DNA of 64,000 nt, taken from an uncultured bacterium (GTDB lineage: Bacteria > Planctomycetota > GCA-002687715). The stretch's first letter is position 1, and each line of letters starts with the position of its first letter. Under the pieces are notes generated by a model. That model searched no databases. It saw only the letters and a list, made by a program, of their open reading frames with translations, and was not told the DNA's origin. Made by a program: the position numbers and the translations under genes. The stretch covers positions 1 through 64,000 of the forward strand of contig CADEGH010000017.1 in the NCBI GenBank assembly GCA_902826835.1, in the 5' to 3' direction. Positions 54,953 through 62,151 of the stretch are shown here, piece after piece.

Positions 54953-55025
54953 TGCTCACGGTGGGAATCGAACCCACACTGAAGGCATTTTAAGTGCCCT
55001 GCCTCTGCCGTTGGGCTACGTGAGC
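54953..55025 (-). tRNA. tRNA-Leu, anticodon UAA, with a short class-I variable loop
   Basis: A perfect cloverleaf of 73 nt is read on the minus strand: acceptor GCTCACG/CGTGAGC, D-arm with GCC/GGC stem, anticodon stem GGGCA/TGCCT with loop CTTAAAA, variable loop TCAGT of 5 nt, T-arm GTGGG-TTCGAAT-CCCAC, and discriminator A73. CCA is not encoded. The anticodon TAA reads UUA (Leu). Ordinary bacterial tRNA-Leu is class II with a long variable arm, so this structure is unusual. UUA is used at a conserved Leu in gatB, consistent with Leu decoding. Confidence 0.85.
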
Positions 55026-55049
55026 GAAGCGACCGAACGCGGCAGGAGT

Positions 55050-56264
55050 CTACTTCGTCTTGCCAGGCTTCGTAGCCAAGACCCACGCCTTCCAGGCGTC
55101 TTCAAATCCCTTCGTCGAGACACCGAGGGCGCGTTCGCAGGCCTTGAGCTGGGCCTCGGCGAGACTGCTCTCCAAGGAGCGACTCTTCAGTTCATCGATG
55201 AACAAACGAAGCTCCTTCGCTCCCGCTGACACGAGGTAGGAAAAGACACTCCACGCCTGAACGTGCTCGTCAGGCTTGAGCGCGAAGTTCTTCGTGTCCA
55301 CGGTTCCGAACTTCACCATCGGCAGATGCGCCCCCTGGCGGACCTTGTCCTTGATCGCGTTCCACCAGTCTCCGGGGAGCGGCTGGACCATTTCCACTCC
55401 GAGCACGCACCGATGCGGCTCGGAGCCCTTCACCCTTCGCTGAAAGAAGTGGCCCATGCCTTCCACGAGCCACAGAGGGAGAGTCTGGTAGAAGCCGCGA
55501 TACTGCATCAGCAGGTGATGGCTCATGCAATGCGCGAAAATCCCGTGGAAAGCGGTGTCCGTCACCGATTCGGCTTGGAACGCTGCCACCACGGTTTCCG
55601 TCGGGATGTCGTACCACCAACTCGACCGGGGCCCGAAATTGCCAAAGAAGTGGCGCGTGAACGCCCGGTAGACCTCGGCCTTCGCGAGCACGTAGACCTC
55701 ACCGCGTTCCTTGCAGCCGAGGTTTTTTGCCTTATGGCCCGACACGAACCGAGGCCCGTCGGTGACCCCCATGAGATCGAGCCACGCGGCCTGCAAGCGC
55801 AGAAATCGATAAACATAGAGGTGGGCCCGGGCGTGGCTCGAGACTTCCTTGCGCAGGTCCTCGCCATGCGCGGCCAGCCAGGCCTTTTCATGCGGTTCGA
55901 GCCACTTCACCGGCATCGCCGGCAGTTCGATCAGGAGCACCACGTGTTCGGTGCTGATGACGATCGACTTCACCTTCTGGTCGTCGCGCAGCCAATCGAT
56001 GACGTCACTGGCCGGGCGCTTCCACAGACGCGCGGGTGGGCTCGGCAAGCTGGCACCCGCAGCGTACTTTTTCGCGAGCGCGCACTCCGAACAGTGAAAA
56101 GGCCCCGCCGTGTAGGGACCCACCTTAGGTGAGAAGGCAGGGACCTCATATCCCTCGGCCAAAGTCAGCGTCCCCGCGACATCGCCGACCGAGTTCGGTT
56201 TAGGCTTGTCTTGGGCGGGGGTGACGGCGCACAACCCGAGGAAGATCAGGAGAGCAAGACGCAT
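55050..56264 (-). CDS. Secreted gluzincin-like protein with a lost HExxH motif
   Basis: 404 residues from the ATG at 56264. A signal peptide (LALLIFLGLCAVTPAQ) precedes a domain with paired CxxC-type cysteines (HCSEC) and a helical region. The segment HCMSHHLLMQYRGF then LPLWLVEGMGHFF aligns with the HExxH...Glu zinc site of DUF1570-like/gluzincin peptidases, but the catalytic Glu is replaced: His245-Cys-Met-Ser-His249 instead of His-Glu-x-x-His. The protein is thus probably a non-proteolytic relative, or binds metal differently. Its role is unknown. Confidence 0.7.
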   Translation of the reverse strand: MRLALLIFLGLCAVTPAQDKPKPNSVGDVAGTLTLAEGYEVPAFSPKVGPYTAGPFHCSECALAKKYAAGASLPSPPARLWKRPASDVIDWLRDDQKVKSIVISTEHVVLLIELPAMPVKWLEPHEKAWLAAHGEDLRKEVSSHARAHLYVYRFLRLQAAWLDLMGVTDGPRFVSGHKAKNLGCKERGEVYVLAKAEVYRAFTRHFFGNFGPRSSWWYDIPTETVVAAFQAESVTDTAFHGIFAHCMSHHLLMQYRGFYQTLPLWLVEGMGHFFQRRVKGSEPHRCVLGVEMVQPLPGDWWNAIKDKVRQGAHLPMVKFGTVDTKNFALKPDEHVQAWSVFSYLVSAGAKELRLFIDELKSRSLESSLAEAQLKACERALGVSTKGFEDAWKAWVLATKPGKTK

Positions 56265-56345
56265 GGTGGGGCGCCAGAAGCCAAAGACCTCGTCTGGGGA
56301 CGAGGTCTTGCACATACGTCGGAGGAAACGTCGGACCTAGGCCAA

Positions 56346-57407
56346 TTACTTGGCTGAAGTCACCAACGCTTCGGGCTTGACAGTCGACATCACGGTGACC
56401 CGAGCCTCAAGCTCGCGCTTCTCGGAGGCGAAGGTGGCGCGCTGCTTGGCGGCCGCTTCGTTGCGTTCGCCTTCTGGCGTCACGACCTCGAGCTCAAGCC
56501 GCTTGATTTCTTGATCGAGGTAGGCGATGCGGGCACGGACTCCACCCATCAGGGAGATCGCCGAGCTGGCCTCGAAGCCGAAATCGGCTTCGATCGCCGG
56601 GCTCAGGGCATCGACCACCGCACCGGGGGCGGTCGGATTGGTGACCACCCCGACGCGCTCACCGTTGGCACGGTAAACGATGTAGGTCATGCCCTTGGCA
56701 AATTCCTTCGCCGTCGACTCTTCGGAGATCGAGCGGACATCGACCGACTTCAGGTTGAAGAACCATGAGGCTGAGCGGAACGCCATGTCCTTGGTCACGT
56801 TGACGTGAGCCTTGACGTGGTCTTTCTTGGACGGGTCGTAGACGAGAACCAGGGTCGGCTTCTTCGCCAAACGCCAGGCCGCCTCGCCGCCGATGCCCTT
56901 CGCCGCTTCATCCACGGAAACTTCGCGAGCCGCGTAGCCCTCAGGGGCGTCCTTCGGGAGGAAGGTGCCGTCCCAGGGGAGATCCAGAGCGCCGAGCCAG
57001 TAGGCCTGCTCGGTCGAGATGCGAACCTTGGTCTTGCCACGAGCCGGCCCGCCGCCACGACCGAATCCACCGGTGGCGCCACCGCGGCCACCCGCAGGTC
57101 CGCCACCGCCGCCGGGGCCGGGGGTCGCGCCACCCGAACCACCAACGCCCGGGGTCGTTCCACCCGGAGCACCGCCAGGCGTGGTCCCGCCACCCGGGGT
57201 GGGTGAGGGGCTGGGCGAAGGAGCAGGAGCCGGGGCTGGCGCGGGGGCCGGCGCCATCGCTGGCGCCGGAGCCGGAATCGGGCAGCCACCGTAACCACCA
57301 CCACCGCCGGAAGTTCCACCAGCACCGCCGGCGGGCCCCTGGGCCATGGCGGCAACGCTCAGAGCGGAGCACAGAGCCAAACGAGCGACGAGACGCGAGA
57401 CCTTCAT
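56346..57407 (-). CDS. Secreted Gly/Pro/Ala-rich low-complexity protein with C-terminal domain
   Basis: 353 residues from the ATG at 57407; the preceding frame is non-signal-like, and GGAGGTG lies 7-13 bases before this ATG, a strong ribosome-binding site. A signal peptide (LALCSALSVAAMAQG) is followed by about 100 residues of low complexity, alternating Pro-Ala, Pro-Ser and Gly-rich repeats. The C-terminal part (about 140-353) is ordered, with KPTLVLVYDPSKKDHVKAH and a final coiled-coil. The repeat tract may span or link a surface structure. Family not recognised. Confidence 0.72.
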   Translation of the reverse strand: MKVSRLVARLALCSALSVAAMAQGPAGGAGGTSGGGGGYGGCPIPAPAPAMAPAPAPAPAPAPSPSPSPTPGGGTTPGGAPGGTTPGVGGSGGATPGPGGGGGPAGGRGGATGGFGRGGGPARGKTKVRISTEQAYWLGALDLPWDGTFLPKDAPEGYAAREVSVDEAAKGIGGEAAWRLAKKPTLVLVYDPSKKDHVKAHVNVTKDMAFRSASWFFNLKSVDVRSISEESTAKEFAKGMTYIVYRANGERVGVVTNPTAPGAVVDALSPAIEADFGFEASSAISLMGGVRARIAYLDQEIKRLELEVVTPEGERNEAAAKQRATFASEKRELEARVTVMSTVKPEALVTSAK

Positions 57408-57517
57408 GAGTGCACCTCCGGACGCGGCACCCTGTTTGGTGCGGCTGCGTCCCTTTCGTCTTCTGAGTATCTCATGGTCCTCAGAAAAAAAGCAAGCGTG
57501 GTGTGACCAAAACTGCC

Positions 57518-58420
57518 TCAGTTCCGACGGAACATACCCGCCAGGACGTACCGGCCGATCTTGGGATTTTCCTTGAGTCGGCGAACGCAATATCCGTACC
57601 AGTCTCGACCAAAGGGCACGTACACTCGCAGCCGGTGGCCGCCTCGGACGATCTCCGACCGAAGGCCTTCGGCGACTCCGAGGAGCATCTGGAACTCGTA
57701 ATCCGCTGGCGGAGTGCCTCGCTTCTTCAGTATTTCCGCGCACTTTTCTACGAGCCACGGGTCGTGGGTGGCGATGCCCACATAGGACCCGCCGTCCAAC
57801 ATTCGTTCGAGACAAGCCAAGTAGTTGTTCCGAATTTCCTGGGCATCCTTGTAGGCGATGTCCGGAGATTCGACATAAATACCTTTACACAGGCGGTAAC
57901 TCGAACGCAGATCGGCCAGGGTGGCCAAGTCCTGCATCGTTCGCTTCAGGTACGCCTGGACCACCACTCCCACGTTCGAGAGCCCCGCTTCGCGCAGGCG
58001 TCGGAGCATCGCCAGGGTCCGGTCGGTGCAGGGGCTGTCCTCCATGTCGATGCGGACGAAGTGCCCAAGATCCCGCGCCGCCTCCACCAGACTCCGAACG
58101 CGAGCGTAGGTGGCCGCCTCATCGAGCAGAAGCCCAAAGGCGGTCAGCTTGATCGAGATGTTGCCGTCGATGCCGTGGGCGGTGATCGCTTTCAGCACAT
58201 CGCCATACTCGGCCGCGGTGTGATCGGCCTCCTCGCTCTGGCGGATGAACTCGCCAAGCACGTCGAAGGTGACCATGCAACCTTGGCGGTTCAGGTCTTT
58301 TGCAACCACGAGAGCGGAGTCGAGGCTCTCGCCCGCCACGTAGCGAGTCGCGATCTTGCGAACGATGGGCTTCGGAACCCAGCCGATACTCGAACCGATC
58401 AGACGATCAATGATGGCCAC
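57518..58420 (-). CDS. Proline dehydrogenase (stand-alone)
   Basis: 300 residues from a GTG at 58420, chosen because AGGAGGGG precedes it by about 4-5 bases and the protein then starts VAIIDRLIG. It has the PRODH barrel pattern: VTFDVLGEF, ISIKLTAFG, FVRIDMEDS, VQAYLKRT, IATHD, and FGRDWYGYCVRRL with substrate-binding Arg residues. It oxidises proline to pyrroline-5-carboxylate with FAD, passing electrons to the respiratory chain. It lies 11 bases downstream of trxB, so co-transcription is likely. No P5C dehydrogenase is adjacent. Confidence 0.9.
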   Translation of the reverse strand: MAIIDRLIGSSIGWVPKPIVRKIATRYVAGESLDSALVVAKDLNRQGCMVTFDVLGEFIRQSEEADHTAAEYGDVLKAITAHGIDGNISIKLTAFGLLLDEAATYARVRSLVEAARDLGHFVRIDMEDSPCTDRTLAMLRRLREAGLSNVGVVVQAYLKRTMQDLATLADLRSSYRLCKGIYVESPDIAYKDAQEIRNNYLACLERMLDGGSYVGIATHDPWLVEKCAEILKKRGTPPADYEFQMLLGVAEGLRSEIVRGGHRLRVYVPFGRDWYGYCVRRLKENPKIGRYVLAGMFRRN

Positions 58421-58431
58421 TGGCCCCTCCT

Positions 58432-59385
58432 TCAGTCGTGGCCGCCCGGCTGTTCGTCGAGCCAACGCTCGGCTTCGATCGCCGCCATGCACCCCGAGCC
58501 GGCTGCGGTTACGGCCTGCCGGTAGTACGAATCCTGCACATCACCACAGGCGAACACGCCAGGAATCTCGGTGGCAGTGCGGCCCGGCTTGGTGAGGAGA
58601 TAGCCCTTCGGATCCGTGGCCAGCATGGTCTTGAACAAGTTGGTGTTGGGGTCGTGTCCGATGGCCAAAAAGATTCCGTCGACCGTGTGCTCCGAAATCG
58701 CTCCGGTGGTCGTGTCGCGCAAGCGAGCGCCCCGCAGACGTTTTCCGGGCTCGCCCAAGTAGCTCTCGATTTCCTGATTCCAGAGAACCTTCACTTTGGG
58801 ATTGGCGAGGAGCCGGTCCTGCATGATCTTCGAAGCCCGGAAACTGGAACGTCGATGCACGAGGGTGACTTCGGACGCGAACTTGGTGAGGAAGTTGGCT
58901 TCCTCCATCGCGCTGTCGCCACCTCCCACCACGAACACGCGCTTGTTGCGGAAGAAAAATGCGTCGCAGGTGGCGCAAGCGGAGAGTCCTCGGCCCATGA
59001 ACTGGTCTTCATCCGCAAGTCCGAGGAGACGAGCGCTCGCACCTGTAGCGATGATGAGCGAACGCGCCTGCGCGAGCACCGAAGACCCGCTCACGCGGAA
59101 GGGGGCGCCGTGGGCGAGGTCCACCGACAACACCGCCTCCGACACCACGTCCGTACCGAATCGCACGGCCTGCTCCCGGAACTTCTTCATCAGCTCCGGC
59201 CCCATGACTCCCTCCGGAAAGCCGGGGTAGTTCTCGACCTCGGTCGTGATCGTCAGTTGCCCACCCGGTTGGGGGCCCTCGAACAGGAGCGGCCGCAGGT
59301 TGGCCCGAGCGGCGTAGAGGGCGGCCGTGAATCCGGCTGGACCTGCGCCCACGATCACGACATTGCGCACGGCGGCATCCGACAT
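58432..59385 (-). CDS. trxB: Thioredoxin-disulfide reductase
   Basis: 317 residues from the ATG at 59385, preceded by GGAGAG. FAD-binding GAGPAGFTAALYAARA, redox-active CATC in SACATCDAFF, NADPH-binding VVGGGDSAMEEANFL, and the late ACGDVQDSYYRQAV are all present. It reduces thioredoxin with NADPH. Upstream codons extend the frame but are not conserved, so this start is preferred. It is followed by the proline dehydrogenase gene and faces the ptsN-like gene across 353 bases. Confidence 0.96.
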   Translation of the reverse strand: MSDAAVRNVVIVGAGPAGFTAALYAARANLRPLLFEGPQPGGQLTITTEVENYPGFPEGVMGPELMKKFREQAVRFGTDVVSEAVLSVDLAHGAPFRVSGSSVLAQARSLIIATGASARLLGLADEDQFMGRGLSACATCDAFFFRNKRVFVVGGGDSAMEEANFLTKFASEVTLVHRRSSFRASKIMQDRLLANPKVKVLWNQEIESYLGEPGKRLRGARLRDTTTGAISEHTVDGIFLAIGHDPNTNLFKTMLATDPKGYLLTKPGRTATEIPGVFACGDVQDSYYRQAVTAAGSGCMAAIEAERWLDEQPGGHD

Positions 59386-59738
59386 CCGGGGCTCTCCTCG
59401 ACCAAGCTCTTCGGGTTTGCGCCGCGGACCTCGGAGTTGGTGACCCGAGGCAGCAGCGGGGCGTGAGCGAGCCTGAAGGCTGCACCGTCTGCCCAGGGGC
59501 GCCGCACCCGTTTGCGAATCAGGGCGAATGGACGTCACCGCCCCCCTCGCCGGGAGTGCCCCGGAGTGGGAAATGCCCCACCAGGAATGCACCAAAACGC
59601 GCGCTCCGCTGGAACTTAGCCCTCCCCTCCGGGAGGATCAAACCGAACCGCCGGGCGCCGCGGGTTGAGCCCACGGGGATCGCCCGTATCCTGGCCGGCT
59701 CAGCCGGTTCGTGCTGACCATCTCTGCCCGGAGCTTCC
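59386..59738. other. Divergent intergenic region between trxB and the ptsN-like gene
   Basis: 353 bases with no credible gene on either strand; short frames crossing it lack domains and ribosome-binding sites. It should contain the promoters for both divergent genes; one candidate for the ptsN-like side is listed at 59665-59692. A G+C-rich dyad GGCCGGCTCAGCCGG lies about 35 bases before the ptsN-like ATG. Confidence 0.5.
59665..59692 (+). promoter_or_regulatory. Candidate sigma-70-type promoter for the ptsN-like gene
   Basis: TTGAGC (-35) and TATCCT (-10) are separated by 16 bases, with four of six matches each to the consensus, about 47 bases before the ATG at 59739. The ATG itself has GGAG 5-8 bases upstream. 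The assignment is tentative in this G+C-rich background. Confidence 0.3.
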
Positions 59739-60188
59739 ATGGAAATCGCCCGACTCCTCGATGTGTCGCGCATCATTACGATCAAAGAACCCACGAAGGA
59801 CGCCGGTTTGAAGGCGCTCGTGAAGGTGTTGGCCAAGACCGAGGAGGTGGCCAAGGAGAAGGAACTCGCAAAAGCCATCTCCGACCGGGAACGGATCCTG
59901 TCGACCGGGATCGGTTACGGGATCGCCATCCCGCACGCCAAGATCCCGAGCGTGAGTGCCTTCGTGGCTGCGGTGGGCGTGAGCAAGGTCGGAATTCCGT
60001 TCGACAGCCTAGACGGCAAGCCGGTGCACGTGATCGTCATGATCGCCGGTCCCGAAGGCCAAAACGAGGAGTACCTTCGTATCCTCGCGCGCTTCACTTC
60101 CGTGCTGAAGTCGGAAAGCACCCGGACGCGCATCATCGAAGCCAAGAAGCCCGAGCAGGTGATGGCGATTTTCCAAGAGAGTCACTGA
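59739..60188 (+). CDS. PTS EIIA (PtsN/fructose-type) protein
   Basis: 149 residues, the size of a single EIIA domain. The phospho-acceptor His66 lies in GYGIAIPHAK, with ILSTGIGYG before and IVMIAGPEGQNEEYL after, as in EIIA-Ntr/Fru. No EIIB, EIIC or HPr gene is nearby, so it is likely regulatory rather than a sugar transporter part. Its 3' end overlaps the convergent PAP2-PHP gene by 7 bases. Confidence 0.9.
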   Translation: MEIARLLDVSRIITIKEPTKDAGLKALVKVLAKTEEVAKEKELAKAISDRERILSTGIGYGIAIPHAKIPSVSAFVAAVGVSKVGIPFDSLDGKPVHVIVMIAGPEGQNEEYLRILARFTSVLKSESTRTRIIEAKKPEQVMAIFQESH

Positions 60189-62059
60189 GTCGGGCGGCGG
60201 CGGCGCCCGAGCACCGCAATCACGATCACCCAGGCGAGCCAACTCAGGCGGCTCGGCACACTCAGCGCCGCGAAGTAGCGCCAGACCGCTACGGGAGCTC
60301 GAAGCGGCAGTGGGGCCACCCCTCTCCCCCGCGTCGCCACGACCGGCTGTACGCGAGATGGCTCGCGAAGTGCGGCCAAGATCTCGGAAACGCGCGTCGT
60401 CGGATCTTCGCTGAAGGTGCCGCGGAGGAAGGTGATACACGGGGAGCCCGCGGGGATTCCGTGATCATCCGAAGTCGCAATCCGCAGAAGGCCATCCCGC
60501 CGGGCTACGGATTCGATCAGCGCTAGCCGCGCGAGACCACGCGAGGAAGTCTCCGGGTGGCGATTGCCGACTTCGAAACCGTGGACTCCCATGGAAACCC
60601 ATTCTTCTGGTGTCGGGAGCTCGGCGCCGCGATCACCCAGAGCCGCCCAGGTGCGCCAGTCGTGGGCGACTAGGACGATCGCACCCGCCGCTTTGGCGAG
60701 CATCACCATTTCCGTCACGAGTGATCGGAAGCGGGTGAGATCGGCGTGTCCATCCGCAGACACGGGTACCGGCGGAAGTTCCAAGACTCGAGCGATGGCC
60801 TGGTCCCCTCCCAAAACGAGGAGGTGCGGAACGACGGCTCTAGGGTGGGCAAATGCGGACCACTCGACGCCGGGGACACTGCCGGCGAGCGGCGGGGGCG
60901 CATCGTGATTGGTCCACGCAAGTTCCGCGATGCCACGGGCTCTGGACCGCTCCCGGATCGTGGTCGCATCCATGGCGCCGTCGACCGGATCGCTTCCGTG
61001 TACATGCAGGTCCACGAATATGCCTGGCTCCGCGGAGCGCCAGCGGTCGGCCGGAAGGGAGCCCCGAAGCGCGAGTCCCCCCATGACCCCGATCCAAAGG
61101 AAACACCCGAAAGCGCGCAGGAGTCGCACCCGTGCTGGCATTCCGCGCGGGAGCCACAGCAAGAGGCACAATCCCAACCCCACCCAAGGAATCGCCCCCA
61201 GCACAAAGTTGCGGGCTTCACTCGCGTACGCCCACTCGAGTGGCCAGCCCACCCAGGGCTCGAAGAGAATCCGCTCGAAGCGAGGCTCGAGAGACACCCA
61301 ATCCAAAGTCGCGCCGGATCCCGGATCGAGAATGCGCGAGCGGTCGGGCCAACTGGCGGTCACGATGAGGAGCCCGGCGAAGGCGATCCAAGCCCGCGGC
61401 CAACTCGCGGGCAGCGCGGGATCCTTCTCGCGCAGCGTCAGGGTCAGGGCGCCCGCCACGAGGAATCCGAGCCCCGTTCCGGCGACCACATCGGAGGGCC
61501 AGTGCACGGCCAGGGCCACCCGCGACCAGCTCATGAGGAGGGGTAACGCAAGCGCCCCGAAGCACCACCGGCTCTTCCCGGCAAAAGTGAGGATGAGGAG
61601 AGCGGCCACGCTCGCGCTCACGGAAGCGTGGCCGGAGGGGAAAGACTCGCGGTCCGCGAGTGCGGTGAGCAGTCCGGAGAGGTTCAAGCCCGAATCGGGA
61701 TGCTGAGGTCGCGGCCTCGCCCAGTGTTCCTTCAAAAGCGACGTGACGAGCGAGGTGGCCAAGGGAACCACCGCGAAGCGCACCCCGAGGTTGCGCGAGA
61801 AGACGGTTCGACCTCGCATCCAGGCGTAGCCACCCAAGACCAGGCAGAGCCCCAGTTGAAGCGTCGGGTAAATGCGATCCAGGAAGCCGAGTCCGCGGGC
61901 TCCGCCGGGGAAAGGTCCGCTGAGCAGCGTCTTCAGGAGGGGCGTTTCGAAAGGACGGCCCATCGCCCAAAACCCGAGCAGGCCAAGCAGAAGCCCGGCC
62001 AGGGCCGAGAACCAAGCTCGGCGGGCTTCTTTTCCGTCAAATTCGAGGACGATCTTCAT
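60182..62059 (-). CDS. Fusion of a PAP2 membrane phosphatase and a PHP phosphoesterase domain
   Basis: 625 residues. The N-terminal half has several membrane helices and the PAP2 triad: K110-x6-RP in KEHWARPRP, PSGH at 141-144, and SRVALAVHWPSD at 179-190. More helices follow (about 290-335). The C-terminal half is a PHP domain: LHVHGSD with HVH at 352-354, TNHDAPPP at 383-390, LVAHDW and ATSDDHG late. Final residues form another helix (WLAWVIVIAVL) and a basic tail. Together they suggest removal of phosphate from a lipid or prenyl phosphate plus a second hydrolysis outside the membrane, but the substrates are unknown. Confidence 0.82.
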   Translation of the reverse strand: MKIVLEFDGKEARRAWFSALAGLLLGLLGFWAMGRPFETPLLKTLLSGPFPGGARGLGFLDRIYPTLQLGLCLVLGGYAWMRGRTVFSRNLGVRFAVVPLATSLVTSLLKEHWARPRPQHPDSGLNLSGLLTALADRESFPSGHASVSASVAALLILTFAGKSRWCFGALALPLLMSWSRVALAVHWPSDVVAGTGLGFLVAGALTLTLREKDPALPASWPRAWIAFAGLLIVTASWPDRSRILDPGSGATLDWVSLEPRFERILFEPWVGWPLEWAYASEARNFVLGAIPWVGLGLCLLLWLPRGMPARVRLLRAFGCFLWIGVMGGLALRGSLPADRWRSAEPGIFVDLHVHGSDPVDGAMDATTIRERSRARGIAELAWTNHDAPPPLAGSVPGVEWSAFAHPRAVVPHLLVLGGDQAIARVLELPPVPVSADGHADLTRFRSLVTEMVMLAKAAGAIVLVAHDWRTWAALGDRGAELPTPEEWVSMGVHGFEVGNRHPETSSRGLARLALIESVARRDGLLRIATSDDHGIPAGSPCITFLRGTFSEDPTTRVSEILAALREPSRVQPVVATRGRGVAPLPLRAPVAVWRYFAALSVPSRLSWLAWVIVIAVLGRRRRPTQ

Positions 62060-62151
62060 GCCGATCCCATGGTAGTTTTGATCGGTTCTTTCATCGATCT
62101 CAACCTGGAGCTTCCGCGGCGATTTCTCGCTCCGGTGCAGGCAACGTCCGT

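Noticed and set aside
57050-57270. Repeats suggestive of a CRISPR or tandem-repeat element
   Set aside because: They are codon-level Pro/Ala/Gly repeats within the secreted protein's frame, with no spacer pattern.
57483-57491. A T-run (minus strand) as the terminator of proline dehydrogenase
   Set aside because: Only a 3-base stem precedes it, and it lies in the leader of the Gly/Pro-rich gene, so it more likely belongs to that promoter region.
62060-62151. Operator dyad GATCG-N10-CGATC (62080-62099) between the divergent PAP2-PHP and pyruvate-kinase-fusion genes
   Set aside because: Five-base arms of common sequence are expected by chance; not supported enough to report as a feature.
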